Assembly: GCA_013816895.1 (NCBI GenBank)
Contig: JACDDR010000006.1
Location: 1-64,000, forward strand
DNA from: Bacteroidota bacterium
GTDB lineage: Bacteria; Bacteroidota; Bacteroidia; B-17B0; Aurantibacillaceae
DNA: 64,000 nt
Direction of reading: 5' to 3'
Part shown: positions 7,657-16,864 of the stretch, piece by piece
How positions within the stretch are numbered: position 1 is the first letter of the stretch
How the letters are laid out: each line of letters starts with the position of its first letter
Translations under genes and position numbers: made by a program
The notes under the pieces: model-generated
What the model was told of the DNA's origin: nothing
Database searches by the model: none
Seen by the model: the letters and a program-made list of their open reading frames with translations, nothing else

Positions 7657-9813
7657 TTATTCAACGATTAATTTTTTAGTGCTAACAGCATTACCTGCTT
7701 TTACATTAACAATGTAAACGCCACTTGATAAGTTTGCAAGATCAATGTTGATGTTGTTGTTTCCAACTTGACCATCAGCAGTAGTGCTTTTTACTAACTG
7801 GCCAATTGTGTTGTAAATACTAACAGAAACACTTGTGTTGTTTTTAAGGTCTATTGCCAATACTGCCGAGTTAGAAGCAGGGTTTGGATAGATAGAACTG
7901 TTAACAACACTATTTGAAGCGTTCTGACCAATTTCAGTTACAATAGAATTAAATGCAAAAGATAATCTTGCAGAACTATACCATGTAATGTTGCTGGTTA
8001 ATTGTGAGTATGGGTTACTATTGGTAACAGTAAACGGCACAATAACATCAGCAGTTGAAGTGGTTGCTCCTAAGGCAACAGTTGCAGCGCTTGTAGTTGG
8101 TGACATGTAGTGTAATGTAGCGCGGCTGTTTACCTGTGGGTTATTTGTTCCCTGACCAGCAGCAATTTTTGAAACGTTAATTTCAGTTGGTGATATAGTC
8201 ATAGAAGTTCCTGCACCGATCGCAGCGCAACGCGCCTTAATGTTTGGAAGGATATTGTATTTCTTTTGAGTTGTAGTAAAGTTTGTATCTGATTCAGACC
8301 ATGAATAAGTAACAAATTTACCATTTGGAGTGCGGCCTAACTGGATACGCGCATCAATGTTTAATTTAGAACTTCCAGTTCCTGTTGGATCCCATGGGTT
8401 ATCATTGTAACCTGCTGAGGTAGTTTGACCACCTGGATCTTCTGTCCACATTGAATCGATAAGCTTTAATGACCATGCAGCTGTACCATTTCCTACGAAA
8501 TCATACAAATACGGACGGTCGCCCGGTGTGTGTGTGTACTTGTACACGTCAGTTCCAACCGTGAACTGCTGAATGTATCCAATAGAATCAGCATTAGTAC
8601 TTGCATTAGAAGCAAATAATGCCGCAATGTGCAGGTTATCATTACCGTCAACAATAAGGTTAAAGTCAAGCATGTAAGGAGAAGTAACGTTTGTATTAGC
8701 GTTTGTAGCATATAAGTGATTTACTACTTGTGCCATTGCAGCGCTGTTAAAGTCGATTGGTGCAAGAGGAGCCCAGCTGCTACCGCTATTTGTAGTTTTA
8801 TAGATGATTGGCTCCAAGCCGATGTTGTTTCCGGTTGCGTTAGCTAAAACACCTGGTATTACCACATATCCAACAGTTCCTGATTCGTTCCATGACATTT
8901 GACCTTCGCCAATGTTTTTAGCGCCGGTTCCATCTAATAAAGCATTAGGAATTAGGGAGTCCATTGTCCAGTTAAATACACCAGCGTTAAACACACCTTT
9001 AACAACTCCAACACCACGTTGCTTAGCTGCAGCGCCGAGAGTTGTATTGTCGCCCTGAATAAGTGCAAGTGAACGCACCACTCCGTCATCGGTAGAAGTA
9101 AATCCAGTACGTGACCAGCTGTGTGGCTGGAAGTTTGCAGGATATGAAGCCTGTGCAAACGATACGAATTGCTGTGCATTTGGCGTTACATCCGGCGCGT
9201 TGTTAAATACGTTCAGCTTCTTGCTAGCGTAGAAATCTCCTACAAAAGCTCCCGCACTTACTACAGGACCTGATCCAACGATATAAGCGTTTGATAACAA
9301 TGTGTTACCTGGAGCGCTGTAAATAGCTCCCTGAGGGTAACGACCAGCGTTACTCGCGTCAGCATATAAAGCAGTACTGTCCCAGGTAGTTCCCCAGTTA
9401 GAGCTTATTTCAGCTATAATTGATCCTGAGTTACTGTTGCTTGAAGGGCTTACTGTATAAGAAGCGCTTTTACGGTGAATAAAAGATACCGCGTTAACAT
9501 TATCGTTGTATTGAAGGGGGCGAGTAGTGTTTACAAGCATCCCGTAAGTGTTCATAGATCCGCATAACTGTTTCCAGCCAATGTTGGTAGATTGAACAGA
9601 AGAGCTTTTGCCATTTTCCATTGGCGTAGTGTTTTCCTGAACCGGCGCGATATTCAGCTTTGGTTGCTGCTCTGGCTCATTCGCAACAGCAAATTTTGAT
9701 GCTATTTTCTCTGCTGGCAGGTTCACTGTGCCCGCTGGACGTACACGTCCGCTTTGTGGGAAGGCGATTAATGCTGCCAATAATGCCGAGCCCAATAGTA
9801 ATTGTTTTTTCAT
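7657..9813 (-). CDS. Secreted Asp-box protein with T9SS sorting domain (paralogue 2)
   Basis: A 718-residue exported protein of unknown function. I choose the start at 9813 because MKKQLLLGSALLAALIAFPQ is a clean signal peptide nearly identical to that of paralogue 3; the longer reading frame from 9882 adds an unlikely 23-residue extension. The body has the same blocks as its neighbours (YGMLV, SFIHRKS, RYPQGAIYSAPGNTLLSNAY, SSWAPLAPIDFNSAAMAQV) and Asp-box-like turns (TNSGSSWAPL). The C-terminal ~80 residues are a T9SS type A sorting domain (SSIYPNPASNSA, SSGVYIVNVKAG). It has its own terminator. The upstream stretch TATTTTAG differs at one base from the -7 consensus and recurs in paralogue 3, so both may share regulation. 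Confidence 0.88.
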   Translation of the reverse strand: MKKQLLLGSALLAALIAFPQSGRVRPAGTVNLPAEKIASKFAVANEPEQQPKLNIAPVQENTTPMENGKSSSVQSTNIGWKQLCGSMNTYGMLVNTTRPLQYNDNVNAVSFIHRKSASYTVSPSSNSNSGSIIAEISSNWGTTWDSTALYADASNAGRYPQGAIYSAPGNTLLSNAYIVGSGPVVSAGAFVGDFYASKKLNVFNNAPDVTPNAQQFVSFAQASYPANFQPHSWSRTGFTSTDDGVVRSLALIQGDNTTLGAAAKQRGVGVVKGVFNAGVFNWTMDSLIPNALLDGTGAKNIGEGQMSWNESGTVGYVVIPGVLANATGNNIGLEPIIYKTTNSGSSWAPLAPIDFNSAAMAQVVNHLYATNANTNVTSPYMLDFNLIVDGNDNLHIAALFASNASTNADSIGYIQQFTVGTDVYKYTHTPGDRPYLYDFVGNGTAAWSLKLIDSMWTEDPGGQTTSAGYNDNPWDPTGTGSSKLNIDARIQLGRTPNGKFVTYSWSESDTNFTTTQKKYNILPNIKARCAAIGAGTSMTISPTEINVSKIAAGQGTNNPQVNSRATLHYMSPTTSAATVALGATTSTADVIVPFTVTNSNPYSQLTSNITWYSSARLSFAFNSIVTEIGQNASNSVVNSSIYPNPASNSAVLAIDLKNNTSVSVSIYNTIGQLVKSTTADGQVGNNNINIDLANLSSGVYIVNVKAGNAVSTKKLIVE

Positions 9814-9905
9814 GTTTATTTGGTTATTTATTTTTGTAATTATAGAGAAGGCTAAAATAGATAAAAGATCAATGCGGTGCAATTTTTTAACAAAGGATTA
9901 AAAAC

Positions 9906-9942
9906 AAAAAGGCGGGAATTATCCTTGAAAACCCGCCTTTTT
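9906..9942 (-). terminator. Terminator after T9SS paralogue 3
   Basis: AAAAAGGCGGG and CCCGCCTTTTT form an 11-bp perfect stem with a 15-nt loop, just downstream of the leftward stop at 9961. Confidence 0.85.
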
Positions 9943-9960
9943 AAAGAATAGGTCTGATTA

Positions 9961-12114
9961 TTATTCGATGATAAGCTTTTTAGTGCTGGTTAGTCCGCCG
10001 GCTTTAACTTTTACCATGTAAATACCCGAAGAAAGACCTTCAATGTTTAAGTTAACACGGTTTTCGCCAATAGTGCCGCTTGCAGAAGTGGTTTTTACCA
10101 ACTGCCCTACGGTGTTATAAACACTAACCATTACCGGAGTACTTTCTTTTAATTCAAGCGTTAACACCGCGTTATTCATTGCAGGATTTGGATATAAAGA
10201 AACGTTGGCCAGGTTAGCTGCAGCGCTTTCTTCATTCATCCCGATAAAACAAATAATTCCGCTAAAGTCCAGTTTAGCGGTACTATACCAGTGCGTGTTA
10301 TTGGTTAACTGGGAATACGGATTACTGTTAGTTACGGTCATCGGAAGGTTAATGGTTGTGCTTGGACCGCATAAAGGCATTCCGGCAGTCGGAGATACAT
10401 AATGGAACATCGCACGGCCATTAACGTTAGGATTAACGGTTCCGTTTCCTGCAGCTGGTTTGGTTACATTTATTTCGGTTGGAGAAATGGTATAACCTAT
10501 TGGCGTCGATCCAATTTTCATACAACGTGCTTTTACATTTGGAAGTGAATTCCATTTGTGCGCGCTGGTAGTGAAGTTAGTGTCTGACTCTGCAAATGTG
10601 TAAATGATATTATCTCCATTTGGCGTACGGCTTAATTGGATCCTAGCGCTTGAGCTTACTTTCGCACCGCTGTTCGCTGCATCTGCATCCCATGGGTTAT
10701 CGTTGTATCCCGCACCGGTAGAAGAACTACTTGGCACCTCAGATGATAAGGAGTCAATGGTTTTATAGGTCCACGCTGCTGTACCGTCACCAATAAAATC
10801 ATAAATATATGGCTGCGCGCCTGGGGTATGTGGCCATCTGTATTTTTCGCCATCAGCGTTTGTAAAGGAGTAAACAAAGCCGAGTGAATCGTTGTTAACA
10901 CTGGAAGTTCCAATGATAGTGGAAACAATGTGAAGTTTATTATTAGCATCTACGATCACATCAATTCCTTCGGTTCCATGAAAGAAAGGAACTTCAAGAT
11001 TTGTTTGTGTGTTGGTAGCGGCAATTGGAGCTTTAATAGGAGCCATAGCGGCGCTGTTAAAGTCAATCCCCTGAATCTGCGCCCATGAAGCACCGTAGTT
11101 GGTAGTTTTATATACAATAGGCTGGAAGCCCCTGTTCGAAAGAGTTGCACTGTTTAAAGCTCCGATTAATACTACATAGCCTACATCACCCACACTGTTC
11201 CATGCCATGTAAGGCTGACCCGTGCATTGCGGCGAGCCGTCAGAAGCTTTAACGAAATTAGGCTGAAATTTGTCGGCTGCCCAGATAAATGTACCCGCGT
11301 TAAAAGAGCCGGTCATTAGTAAAGCTGCTGTATCACCAGGAAGTATAGTACCACCACCACTTGGATCATTGGTTAGCTCCGCCATGCTTCTTACTTTACC
11401 GTCTTGAGTTGAGGTGAAAGAGTATCGCCCATGGTCATGGCCCAATACAGTACCTGTAGGAGCTGAATTCGGGAAAAATTGCTGAGCACCTGTTGCTGCG
11501 CTTGCCGTGTTGTTATAATTACCGGCACCTAACTGCTTGCTCGCGTAATAACTTCCAACCCATCCGCTGCCGCTTGTAGCAGGGCCTGAAACCACTACGT
11601 AGGCATTGCTGATGTTGGTGTTTCCCGGCGGATTAAAAATACCACCCTGAGGGTATCGCGCTAATTGCGTACCATTGGACCAAACACAGGTACTGTCCCA
11701 GGTTGCGCCCCAGTTAGTTGATATTTCAGCCACAATGGCTCCTGAATTACTTACGGGCTGGGCTGTATAAGTGCTGCTTTTACGGTGAATGAATGAAACA
11801 GCATTCAGCGACGAATTATATTGTAAAGGTTTTGACGAACTTACCAGTACGCCATATATATTCCCAGAACCTCCTATTTTTTGCCAGTTTGCGGAAGTAC
11901 TAAGAGTGCCCGCGGCAATTTCAGGCGTTTCAATAATGTTTTTGTTTGCCGCGCCTATTGGGGTAGTGGAAGCGTTGTTTTCCACAGCACCGCGCTTCAG
12001 GTTGTCATCGCTCCATTTAACTACACCCGAAGGCTGAGGTTTGGTGCGGCCGTTTTGCGGGAAAGCCGTTATTACTGCTAATAACGCCGAACCCAATAGT
12101 AGTTGTTTTTTCAT
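9961..12114 (-). CDS. Secreted Asp-box protein with T9SS sorting domain (paralogue 3)
   Basis: A 717-residue exported protein of unknown function. The signal peptide MKKQLLLGSALLAVITAFPQ matches that of paralogue 2 almost exactly. The body carries the family blocks (GNIYGVLVSSSKPLQYN, SFIHRKSS, ARYPQGG) and Asp-box turns (TNWGATWDST, TNYGASWAQI). The end is a type A T9SS sorting domain (VSLYPNPAMNNA, SSGIYMVKVKAG). The sequence just before the ATG, CCAAATAAC, is almost the same as in paralogue 2, showing that the duplication included the leader. Asp-box propellers occur in sialidases and sorting receptors, but no catalytic residues can be assigned here. Confidence 0.88.
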   Translation of the reverse strand: MKKQLLLGSALLAVITAFPQNGRTKPQPSGVVKWSDDNLKRGAVENNASTTPIGAANKNIIETPEIAAGTLSTSANWQKIGGSGNIYGVLVSSSKPLQYNSSLNAVSFIHRKSSTYTAQPVSNSGAIVAEISTNWGATWDSTCVWSNGTQLARYPQGGIFNPPGNTNISNAYVVVSGPATSGSGWVGSYYASKQLGAGNYNNTASAATGAQQFFPNSAPTGTVLGHDHGRYSFTSTQDGKVRSMAELTNDPSGGGTILPGDTAALLMTGSFNAGTFIWAADKFQPNFVKASDGSPQCTGQPYMAWNSVGDVGYVVLIGALNSATLSNRGFQPIVYKTTNYGASWAQIQGIDFNSAAMAPIKAPIAATNTQTNLEVPFFHGTEGIDVIVDANNKLHIVSTIIGTSSVNNDSLGFVYSFTNADGEKYRWPHTPGAQPYIYDFIGDGTAAWTYKTIDSLSSEVPSSSSTGAGYNDNPWDADAANSGAKVSSSARIQLSRTPNGDNIIYTFAESDTNFTTSAHKWNSLPNVKARCMKIGSTPIGYTISPTEINVTKPAAGNGTVNPNVNGRAMFHYVSPTAGMPLCGPSTTINLPMTVTNSNPYSQLTNNTHWYSTAKLDFSGIICFIGMNEESAAANLANVSLYPNPAMNNAVLTLELKESTPVMVSVYNTVGQLVKTTSASGTIGENRVNLNIEGLSSGIYMVKVKAGGLTSTKKLIIE

Positions 12115-12362
12115 GTTATTTGGTTGTGTTTATTTGTTATTTATTAATAAGCTAAAATATAAAAAAGATTTCGAATACATATTAATTGTAAAATTCATGT
12201 CCGAATTTTTATCAAGAAGTAAATTGTGTATCGCAGTAAATTTTAAAAAATTCAACAGAACGTTGAAGGGTTTTTGTTTAGCCTGGAGATTAAAGCTAAA
12301 TTATAAAATAAAAACTGTTTCGGCAAATTAAAAGTAGTTTTAAAAACAAAAATTCGACGAAA

Positions 12363-12395
12363 TAAAAAAAGCCGCTGAGTGATCAGCGGCTTTTG
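12363..12395 (-). terminator. Terminator after the HU gene
   Basis: GCCGCTGA and TCAGCGGC form an 8-bp perfect stem with a 4-nt loop, with a seven-T run on the minus strand, 20 nt past the HU stop. Confidence 0.9.
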
Positions 12396-12414
12396 TAGAT
12401 AATTGCGGTTACAA

Positions 12415-12696
12415 TTATTTTCCTTTGTTTACAGAACCAGCTAATTCAGAACCAGCCTTAAACTTTACTACTTTTTTAGCAGCAATTTTAATTTCTTTTC
12501 CTGTTTGTGGGTTACGACCTGTACGAGCAGCACGCTTAGCTACTGAGAAAGAACCGAAACCTACTAAACCAATACGATCACCTTTTTTTAAGGCTTTGTG
12601 GATTGATTCGATTGTAGCGTCTAAAGCACGACCTGCGTCAGCTTTTGTTAATTTTGCGCCGTTTGCGATTGCCTCAATTAATTCTGCTTTGTTCAT
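12415..12696 (-). CDS. hup: HU-family DNA-binding protein
   Basis: A 93-residue histone-like protein of standard HU length. It begins [11 protein letters not shown], has the dimer helices, then [21 protein letters not shown], the beta-arm that enters the DNA minor groove (the conserved RNPQTG with the intercalating Pro), and ends in a lysine-rich tail. It bends and compacts DNA and is probably highly expressed. The promoter at 12742-12771 and a strong terminator make it a single-gene unit. Confidence 0.96.
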   Translation of the reverse strand: MNKAELIEAIANGAKLTKADAGRALDATIESIHKALKKGDRIGLVGFGSFSVAKRAARTGRNPQTGKEIKIAAKKVVKFKAGSELAGSVNKGK

Positions 12697-12741
12697 TTTT
12701 TGATTTTTTTAGGGTTAAACAATTAATAATTTATTACGAAA

Positions 12742-12771
12742 CAAATGTATATCAAAATCCTTATTTGTCAA
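12742..12771 (-). promoter_or_regulatory. Promoter of the HU gene
   Basis: On the minus strand TTGAC (12771-12767) is followed after 17 nt by TACATTTG (12749-12742), an exact Bacteroidota -7. The leader to the ATG at 12696 is about 40 nt. Confidence 0.7.
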
Positions 12772-12940
12772 GAGACACAGGGCAAAAAAGGCATTTTTTG
12801 TTGATAAATCGCCCATTTGTTAATAAAAACGACGTATAAGATGCTCCAATAGGGGCTTTTAGGGCAGACTAAGTCGCTAATTGGCCTGCAGTATGCCTTT
12901 CGGGTTCCATGCCACCGCATTGCCGGGTTCACAGCCCAAC

Positions 12941-13894
12941 CTATATCACATTGGCATTTGATTTAATTGTAAATCCGCGCAAAAATTCCGCCACTTTCAT
13001 CCGTTTCTTTCCCTGTAATTGCAATTCTGTTATAGCAAAGTAGCCCTTGCTACACTTTATTTTAAGAAATGTTTTATTATCGGTAATAAGCGAACCGTTA
13101 GGTTCAGAATTGTTGGTGATTTCTTTGGTTCCCGAAAATATTTTCAGACCGAAGCACTTATCCTCCTGCAGTAATTCGGTAAAAGCCGCGGGGTAGGGCG
13201 AAAGACCGCGAACGAGGTTGTAAATTTCTTCAACCGTTTTGTTCCAGTTGATCCTGCAGGTTTCTTTAAAAATTTTCGGAGCGTGGCAGGCTTCATAATC
13301 TTTCTGTGTTATAAAAGAAAGCGGCTCGTGGGTAAGCATGCTCTCCTCTATTTTTTTTACGGTCTTCAATAACAACTCCGCACCTTTATGCATTAAAATG
13401 TCATATAATTCTCCGGCGGTTGTTTCTTCCGTTAAAGAAACTTTATCGTTCATTAAAATGTTACCGGTGTCTATTTCATGTTTGAGCTTAAAGGTTGTAA
13501 CACCGCTTTCTTTTTCTCCGTTTATTACAGCCCAGTTAATAGGCGCCGCGCCACGGTATTTCGGCAGTAACGAAGCGTGCAGGTTGTATGTACCTTGTGA
13601 GGGAAGATTCCATACAGCTTCCGGCAACATACGGAAAGCGACTACTATCTGCAGATCCGCGTTTAATGATTTTAATTCTTCAATAAATTTTTCGCCTTTT
13701 AACCGTTCGGGTTGCAATATGTTTAAACCATGCTCAAGGGCGTATTGCTTAACAGGTGACGACTGAAGTAGCTGCCCACGCCCCGCTGCTTTGTCGGGCG
13801 CTGTTACCACGCCCACGATGTCATAGGCATTCTTCAATAAAATATCCAGGCAGGGAACAGCAAATTCCGGGGTCCCCATAAATACGATCCTCAT
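12941..13894 (-). CDS. fmt: Methionyl-tRNA formyltransferase
   Basis: A 317-residue enzyme that formylates initiator Met-tRNA with 10-formyl-tetrahydrofolate. The start at 13894 (MRIVFMGTPEFAVPCL) is chosen over longer options: those would begin upstream of, or in, the TACATTTG promoter element at 13911-13918. The hydrolase/formyltransferase core has HASLLPKYRGAAPI with the catalytic His and downstream Asp in the DTG turn (HEIDTGNIL). The C-terminal tRNA-binding domain follows residue ~205. Usually fmt is next to def; here it stands alone between HU and a T9SS gene. Confidence 0.96.
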   Translation of the reverse strand: MRIVFMGTPEFAVPCLDILLKNAYDIVGVVTAPDKAAGRGQLLQSSPVKQYALEHGLNILQPERLKGEKFIEELKSLNADLQIVVAFRMLPEAVWNLPSQGTYNLHASLLPKYRGAAPINWAVINGEKESGVTTFKLKHEIDTGNILMNDKVSLTEETTAGELYDILMHKGAELLLKTVKKIEESMLTHEPLSFITQKDYEACHAPKIFKETCRINWNKTVEEIYNLVRGLSPYPAAFTELLQEDKCFGLKIFSGTKEITNNSEPNGSLITDNKTFLKIKCSKGYFAITELQLQGKKRMKVAEFLRGFTIKSNANVI

Positions 13895-13910
13895 GTTACA
13901 ATCTTTCATG

Positions 13911-13918
13911 CAAATGTA
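13911..13918 (-). promoter_or_regulatory. -7 element TACATTTG of fmt
   Basis: Exact TAnnTTTG on the minus strand, 16 nt before the chosen ATG. It excludes the upstream in-frame start at 13954 and makes the one at 13909 unlikely. Confidence 0.6.
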
Positions 13919-13953
13919 AAAACATTGTTGTGTTAAGCATGAACATGGGTACA

Positions 13954-13985
13954 AATAAAAAAGCCGCTCTTTTCAGAACGGCTCT
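13954..13985 (-). terminator. Terminator after the T9SS gene at 14007
   Basis: AGCCG/CGGCT plus TCT/AGA with one internal mismatch and a TTTC loop; on the minus strand it is followed by a six-T run. Confidence 0.75.
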
Positions 13986-14006
13986 TCATTTTAAGTTTAA
14001 AGAAAA

Positions 14007-15638
14007 TTATTCAACGATGATTTTCTTTGTAGTTTTTTCTCCTTTAATATCTACAGTCAGGAAATAAACTCCGGCTGCAACATTTGAAAGGTTAATGGTT
14101 GTTTTATCTTTTGCCGATTTATCAGCGAAGATAACTTTACCAAGAAGATTTGATAGAGAAACAGTATAAACGTCAGAAGTAGCTACTTCAACATTTAAAG
14201 TTTCTTTTGCAGGATTAGGATAAACCATCATGCTGCTGGCAACTGATCCGTTCTGAGCAATTCCTACACAGTTAACGTTAACCAGCTTTGTGGTTGTAGA
14301 AGTAGTTGATGAATTGCTTGCAATAAGCGTAATCGTATAATTACCCTGTGCGCCTACAGTAATGGTAGGGTTAAGAGAAGTTGGCGTGTTGATTGAACCG
14401 GATGGTGCAATTGACCATGTATAAGAAGTAGCGCCGCTTGAAGTATTAGTTACTGTAATAGCTGTTGAAGGACAAGCAACCGAAGGCGCGTTAAATCCTG
14501 CATTAACCACAGAAGTAATTGCCGGACCATTATATTTCCAAATACCGCCAGTTGCTGCATTTGCAGGATCACTGAAGCTTCCAGCCCAACCCGAAGTTGC
14601 GTTAGCGAAGTCAATTGTCAGGTATTGGATACCAATACTTCCCCAACTCGTCCAGGTAACACCGTTGTTTGAAGAATAAGAAATAACAGTGTTTGTTGAA
14701 CCTGCACCTACCGATACAAACATGTTAGTTCCTGGTACTACATTAAGATCATTTTTACCAACGTTCGGACTGATTGTTGTAATGTTATTCCAGGTAGCTC
14801 CGCCATCGATAGTGTTACACATTTGAAAAGTAGCTGGTGTAGTACTTGTGTTAAAAACATAAGCAACACCATTCATTGCGTCAGAAAAAGCGATGTCGTT
14901 AACACCTGCGCTTGCAACCGGCAAAGTAGGCAGCGTGGTAACATTCCAGGTAACTCCCGCGTCTGTTGTACGGTAAATCCTTCCTTTGTTTGTTCCAAAC
15001 CACATGTTTGTTGTTCCTTGTTTAGCATATACGTTCACCAGACCGTATTCTGCAGTAGAAGATGGGTTAGGAATGTTAGCTCCCGGTACCAACGACCAGG
15101 TTGTTCCGCCATTGGTTGTGCGCCAGATCTCAAATTCATTTCCCGTTCCGTTAGGATCGCCAATAACAATACCTACAGATGGTGTTAAAAAACACACTAT
15201 GTCAGCAAAAGAAGCAGTATTGGTAAACATACCGGCAGGAGTCATATTTGTCCACGTAGTACCACCATTTGTAGTTTCAAAAATTCCACCCTGAGCCTGT
15301 AATGAATAGTTATAAGCGGCAACCCATGCTGTGGTAGCGTTTATACCTTCAAGATTGGCAATAACATAACTCATGGTATCAGCAAAAATATTTCCTGTAG
15401 TCCATGTTGTTCCGCCGTTGTTGGTTTTTGAAAACCAGTTGTAATTTGCGCTTGGAGCAGTCCCATCGTAACCTACAACCCAAACGTCATTGGGTGATAC
15501 GGCATCCATAAAGCGAATACCTGCAGATACATTGCTGAAACCAGCATTTTGCGAAATCGTCCAACTCGAACTTGGTGTCTGTGCCATAAAAGCGGTGGCA
15601 GCAAATACCCCGAAAATAGATAGTAATGATTTTTTCAT
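14007..15638 (-). CDS. Secreted Asp-box/PKD protein with T9SS sorting domain
   Basis: A 543-residue exported protein of unknown function. Its signal peptide is MKKSLLSIFGVFAATAFMAQ. Residues ~20-375 contain many Asp-box turns (NGGTTWTTG, NGGTTWTNM, DAGVTWNVT, DGGATWNNI, NNGVTWTSW), the pattern of photosystem-assembly-like or sortilin-like beta-propellers. Residues ~385-455 look like a PKD/immunoglobulin-like domain (TYTWSIAPSG, NYTITLIASN). The last ~75 residues are a type A T9SS sorting domain (MMVYPNPAKET, AAGVYFLTVDIKG). It is not closely related to the 5.5-12.1 kb trio. It has its own terminator and no exact -7 element. Confidence 0.9.
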   Translation of the reverse strand: MKKSLLSIFGVFAATAFMAQTPSSSWTISQNAGFSNVSAGIRFMDAVSPNDVWVVGYDGTAPSANYNWFSKTNNGGTTWTTGNIFADTMSYVIANLEGINATTAWVAAYNYSLQAQGGIFETTNGGTTWTNMTPAGMFTNTASFADIVCFLTPSVGIVIGDPNGTGNEFEIWRTTNGGTTWSLVPGANIPNPSSTAEYGLVNVYAKQGTTNMWFGTNKGRIYRTTDAGVTWNVTTLPTLPVASAGVNDIAFSDAMNGVAYVFNTSTTPATFQMCNTIDGGATWNNITTISPNVGKNDLNVVPGTNMFVSVGAGSTNTVISYSSNNGVTWTSWGSIGIQYLTIDFANATSGWAGSFSDPANAATGGIWKYNGPAITSVVNAGFNAPSVACPSTAITVTNTSSGATSYTWSIAPSGSINTPTSLNPTITVGAQGNYTITLIASNSSTTSTTTKLVNVNCVGIAQNGSVASSMMVYPNPAKETLNVEVATSDVYTVSLSNLLGKVIFADKSAKDKTTINLSNVAAGVYFLTVDIKGEKTTKKIIVE

Positions 15639-15730
15639 ATTTATTTCTTTATTTGTTTAAGATATAAAAATAGCTATTTTATTTAATATTCTTTTAGATT
15701 TTATTCTTTTAACACTATTGGAAAATAGAC

Positions 15731-15738
15731 TACTTTTG
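15731..15738 (+). promoter_or_regulatory. -7 element TACTTTTG of the ferredoxin-NADP reductase gene
   Basis: Exact TAnnTTTG 12 nt before the ATG at 15751. It lies inside the longer reading frame that opens at 15718, so that upstream start is unlikely. Confidence 0.65.
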
Positions 15739-15750
15739 CCCCCAAATTTA

Positions 15751-16761
15751 ATGATTACCACAGATATTGTTATAATAGGAGCAGGACCGGTGGGTCTTTT
15801 TGCGATTTTTGAAGCCGGACTTCTGAAAATGCGGTGCCATCTTATAGATTATCTCCCACAGGCCGGCGGGCAACTTTCTGAAATTTATCCTAAAAAACCA
15901 ATTTATGATATTCCGGGGTTTCCCTCAATTCTCGCACAGGAACTTGTAGACAATCTTCTTAAACAAGCCGAACCTTTTAAACCCGGCTTTACATTTGGAG
16001 AACGCGTTGAATCACTCGAAAAGCGAAATGAATGTGACTTTTTACTAACCACCAACATGGGAACGCAAATTCATTCCAAGGTGGTGGTGATTGCGGGCGG
16101 ACTTGGCTGTTTCGAACCCCGTAAACCCGAAGTAAGCGGACTTGATAAATTTGAAAACGGTAAAGGAATTAATTACATGATTCTTGATCCGGAAAAATAC
16201 CGGGGACAGAAGATGGTAATTGCCGGCGGTGGAGACAGCGCTCTTGACTGGGCTATTTTTTTGAGCGAAGTGTGCAGCGAATTAACGCTGGTTCACAGAA
16301 GTGAAAGCTTCAGGGGAGCGCCCGACAGCGTAAGCAAAGTGATGAAGCTGGCCCAGGACGGAAAAATAAAACTCGAATTAAATTCCACACTGGATGCAGT
16401 CCGTGGCTCAGATACATTAGAGATCGTGGACATTCAGAATTTAAAAACGAAAGAAAAGATCAGCGTTTCAGCCGACCATTTAATTCCTTTATTTGGATTA
16501 AGTCCGAAGCTTGGGCCGATTGAAAACTGGGGATTGAATCTCGACAAACACGCTATTGAAGTGAATACAGATGATTACAGTACTAACGTTCCGGGGGTTT
16601 ACGCCATTGGCGACATTAATACCTATAAAAATAAACTGAAGCTCATCCTTTGTGGTTTTCACGAAGCTTCGTTAATGAGTCACAGCGCGTATAAATACAT
16701 GAACCCGGGTGTTAAGTACACCATGAAATACACCACTGTTCAGGGAGTGCATGAATTTTAA
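15751..16761 (+). CDS. Ferredoxin/flavodoxin-NADP+ reductase, thioredoxin-reductase-like
   Basis: A 336-residue FAD enzyme that moves electrons between NADPH and ferredoxin or flavodoxin. The FAD Rossmann motif GAGPVG is near residue 9, the NADP motif GGGDSALDWA is near residue 165, and the C-terminal FAD contact GVYAIGDI is near residue 288. The CxxC redox pair of true thioredoxin reductase is missing, which places it in the TrxR-like FNR class (YumC type). The start is set by the promoter element at 15731-15738. It is monocistronic by position. A thioredoxin reductase would be the alternative, but the missing cysteines argue against it. Confidence 0.92.
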   Translation: MITTDIVIIGAGPVGLFAIFEAGLLKMRCHLIDYLPQAGGQLSEIYPKKPIYDIPGFPSILAQELVDNLLKQAEPFKPGFTFGERVESLEKRNECDFLLTTNMGTQIHSKVVVIAGGLGCFEPRKPEVSGLDKFENGKGINYMILDPEKYRGQKMVIAGGGDSALDWAIFLSEVCSELTLVHRSESFRGAPDSVSKVMKLAQDGKIKLELNSTLDAVRGSDTLEIVDIQNLKTKEKISVSADHLIPLFGLSPKLGPIENWGLNLDKHAIEVNTDDYSTNVPGVYAIGDINTYKNKLKLILCGFHEASLMSHSAYKYMNPGVKYTMKYTTVQGVHEF

Positions 16762-16864
16762 TTCCATTAGCGTTTATTAAAACCGCATTAAAATTTAAAC
16801 TAGTCTGTCCGTTCGAGCGGAGTCAAGAACGACATAAAGTAGAAAATTTCTTTTTGAGAAAGCT

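Noticed and set aside
12842-12940. A tRNA gene in the patch downstream of fmt
   Set aside because: No cloverleaf or GGTTCGA T-loop could be drawn on either strand.
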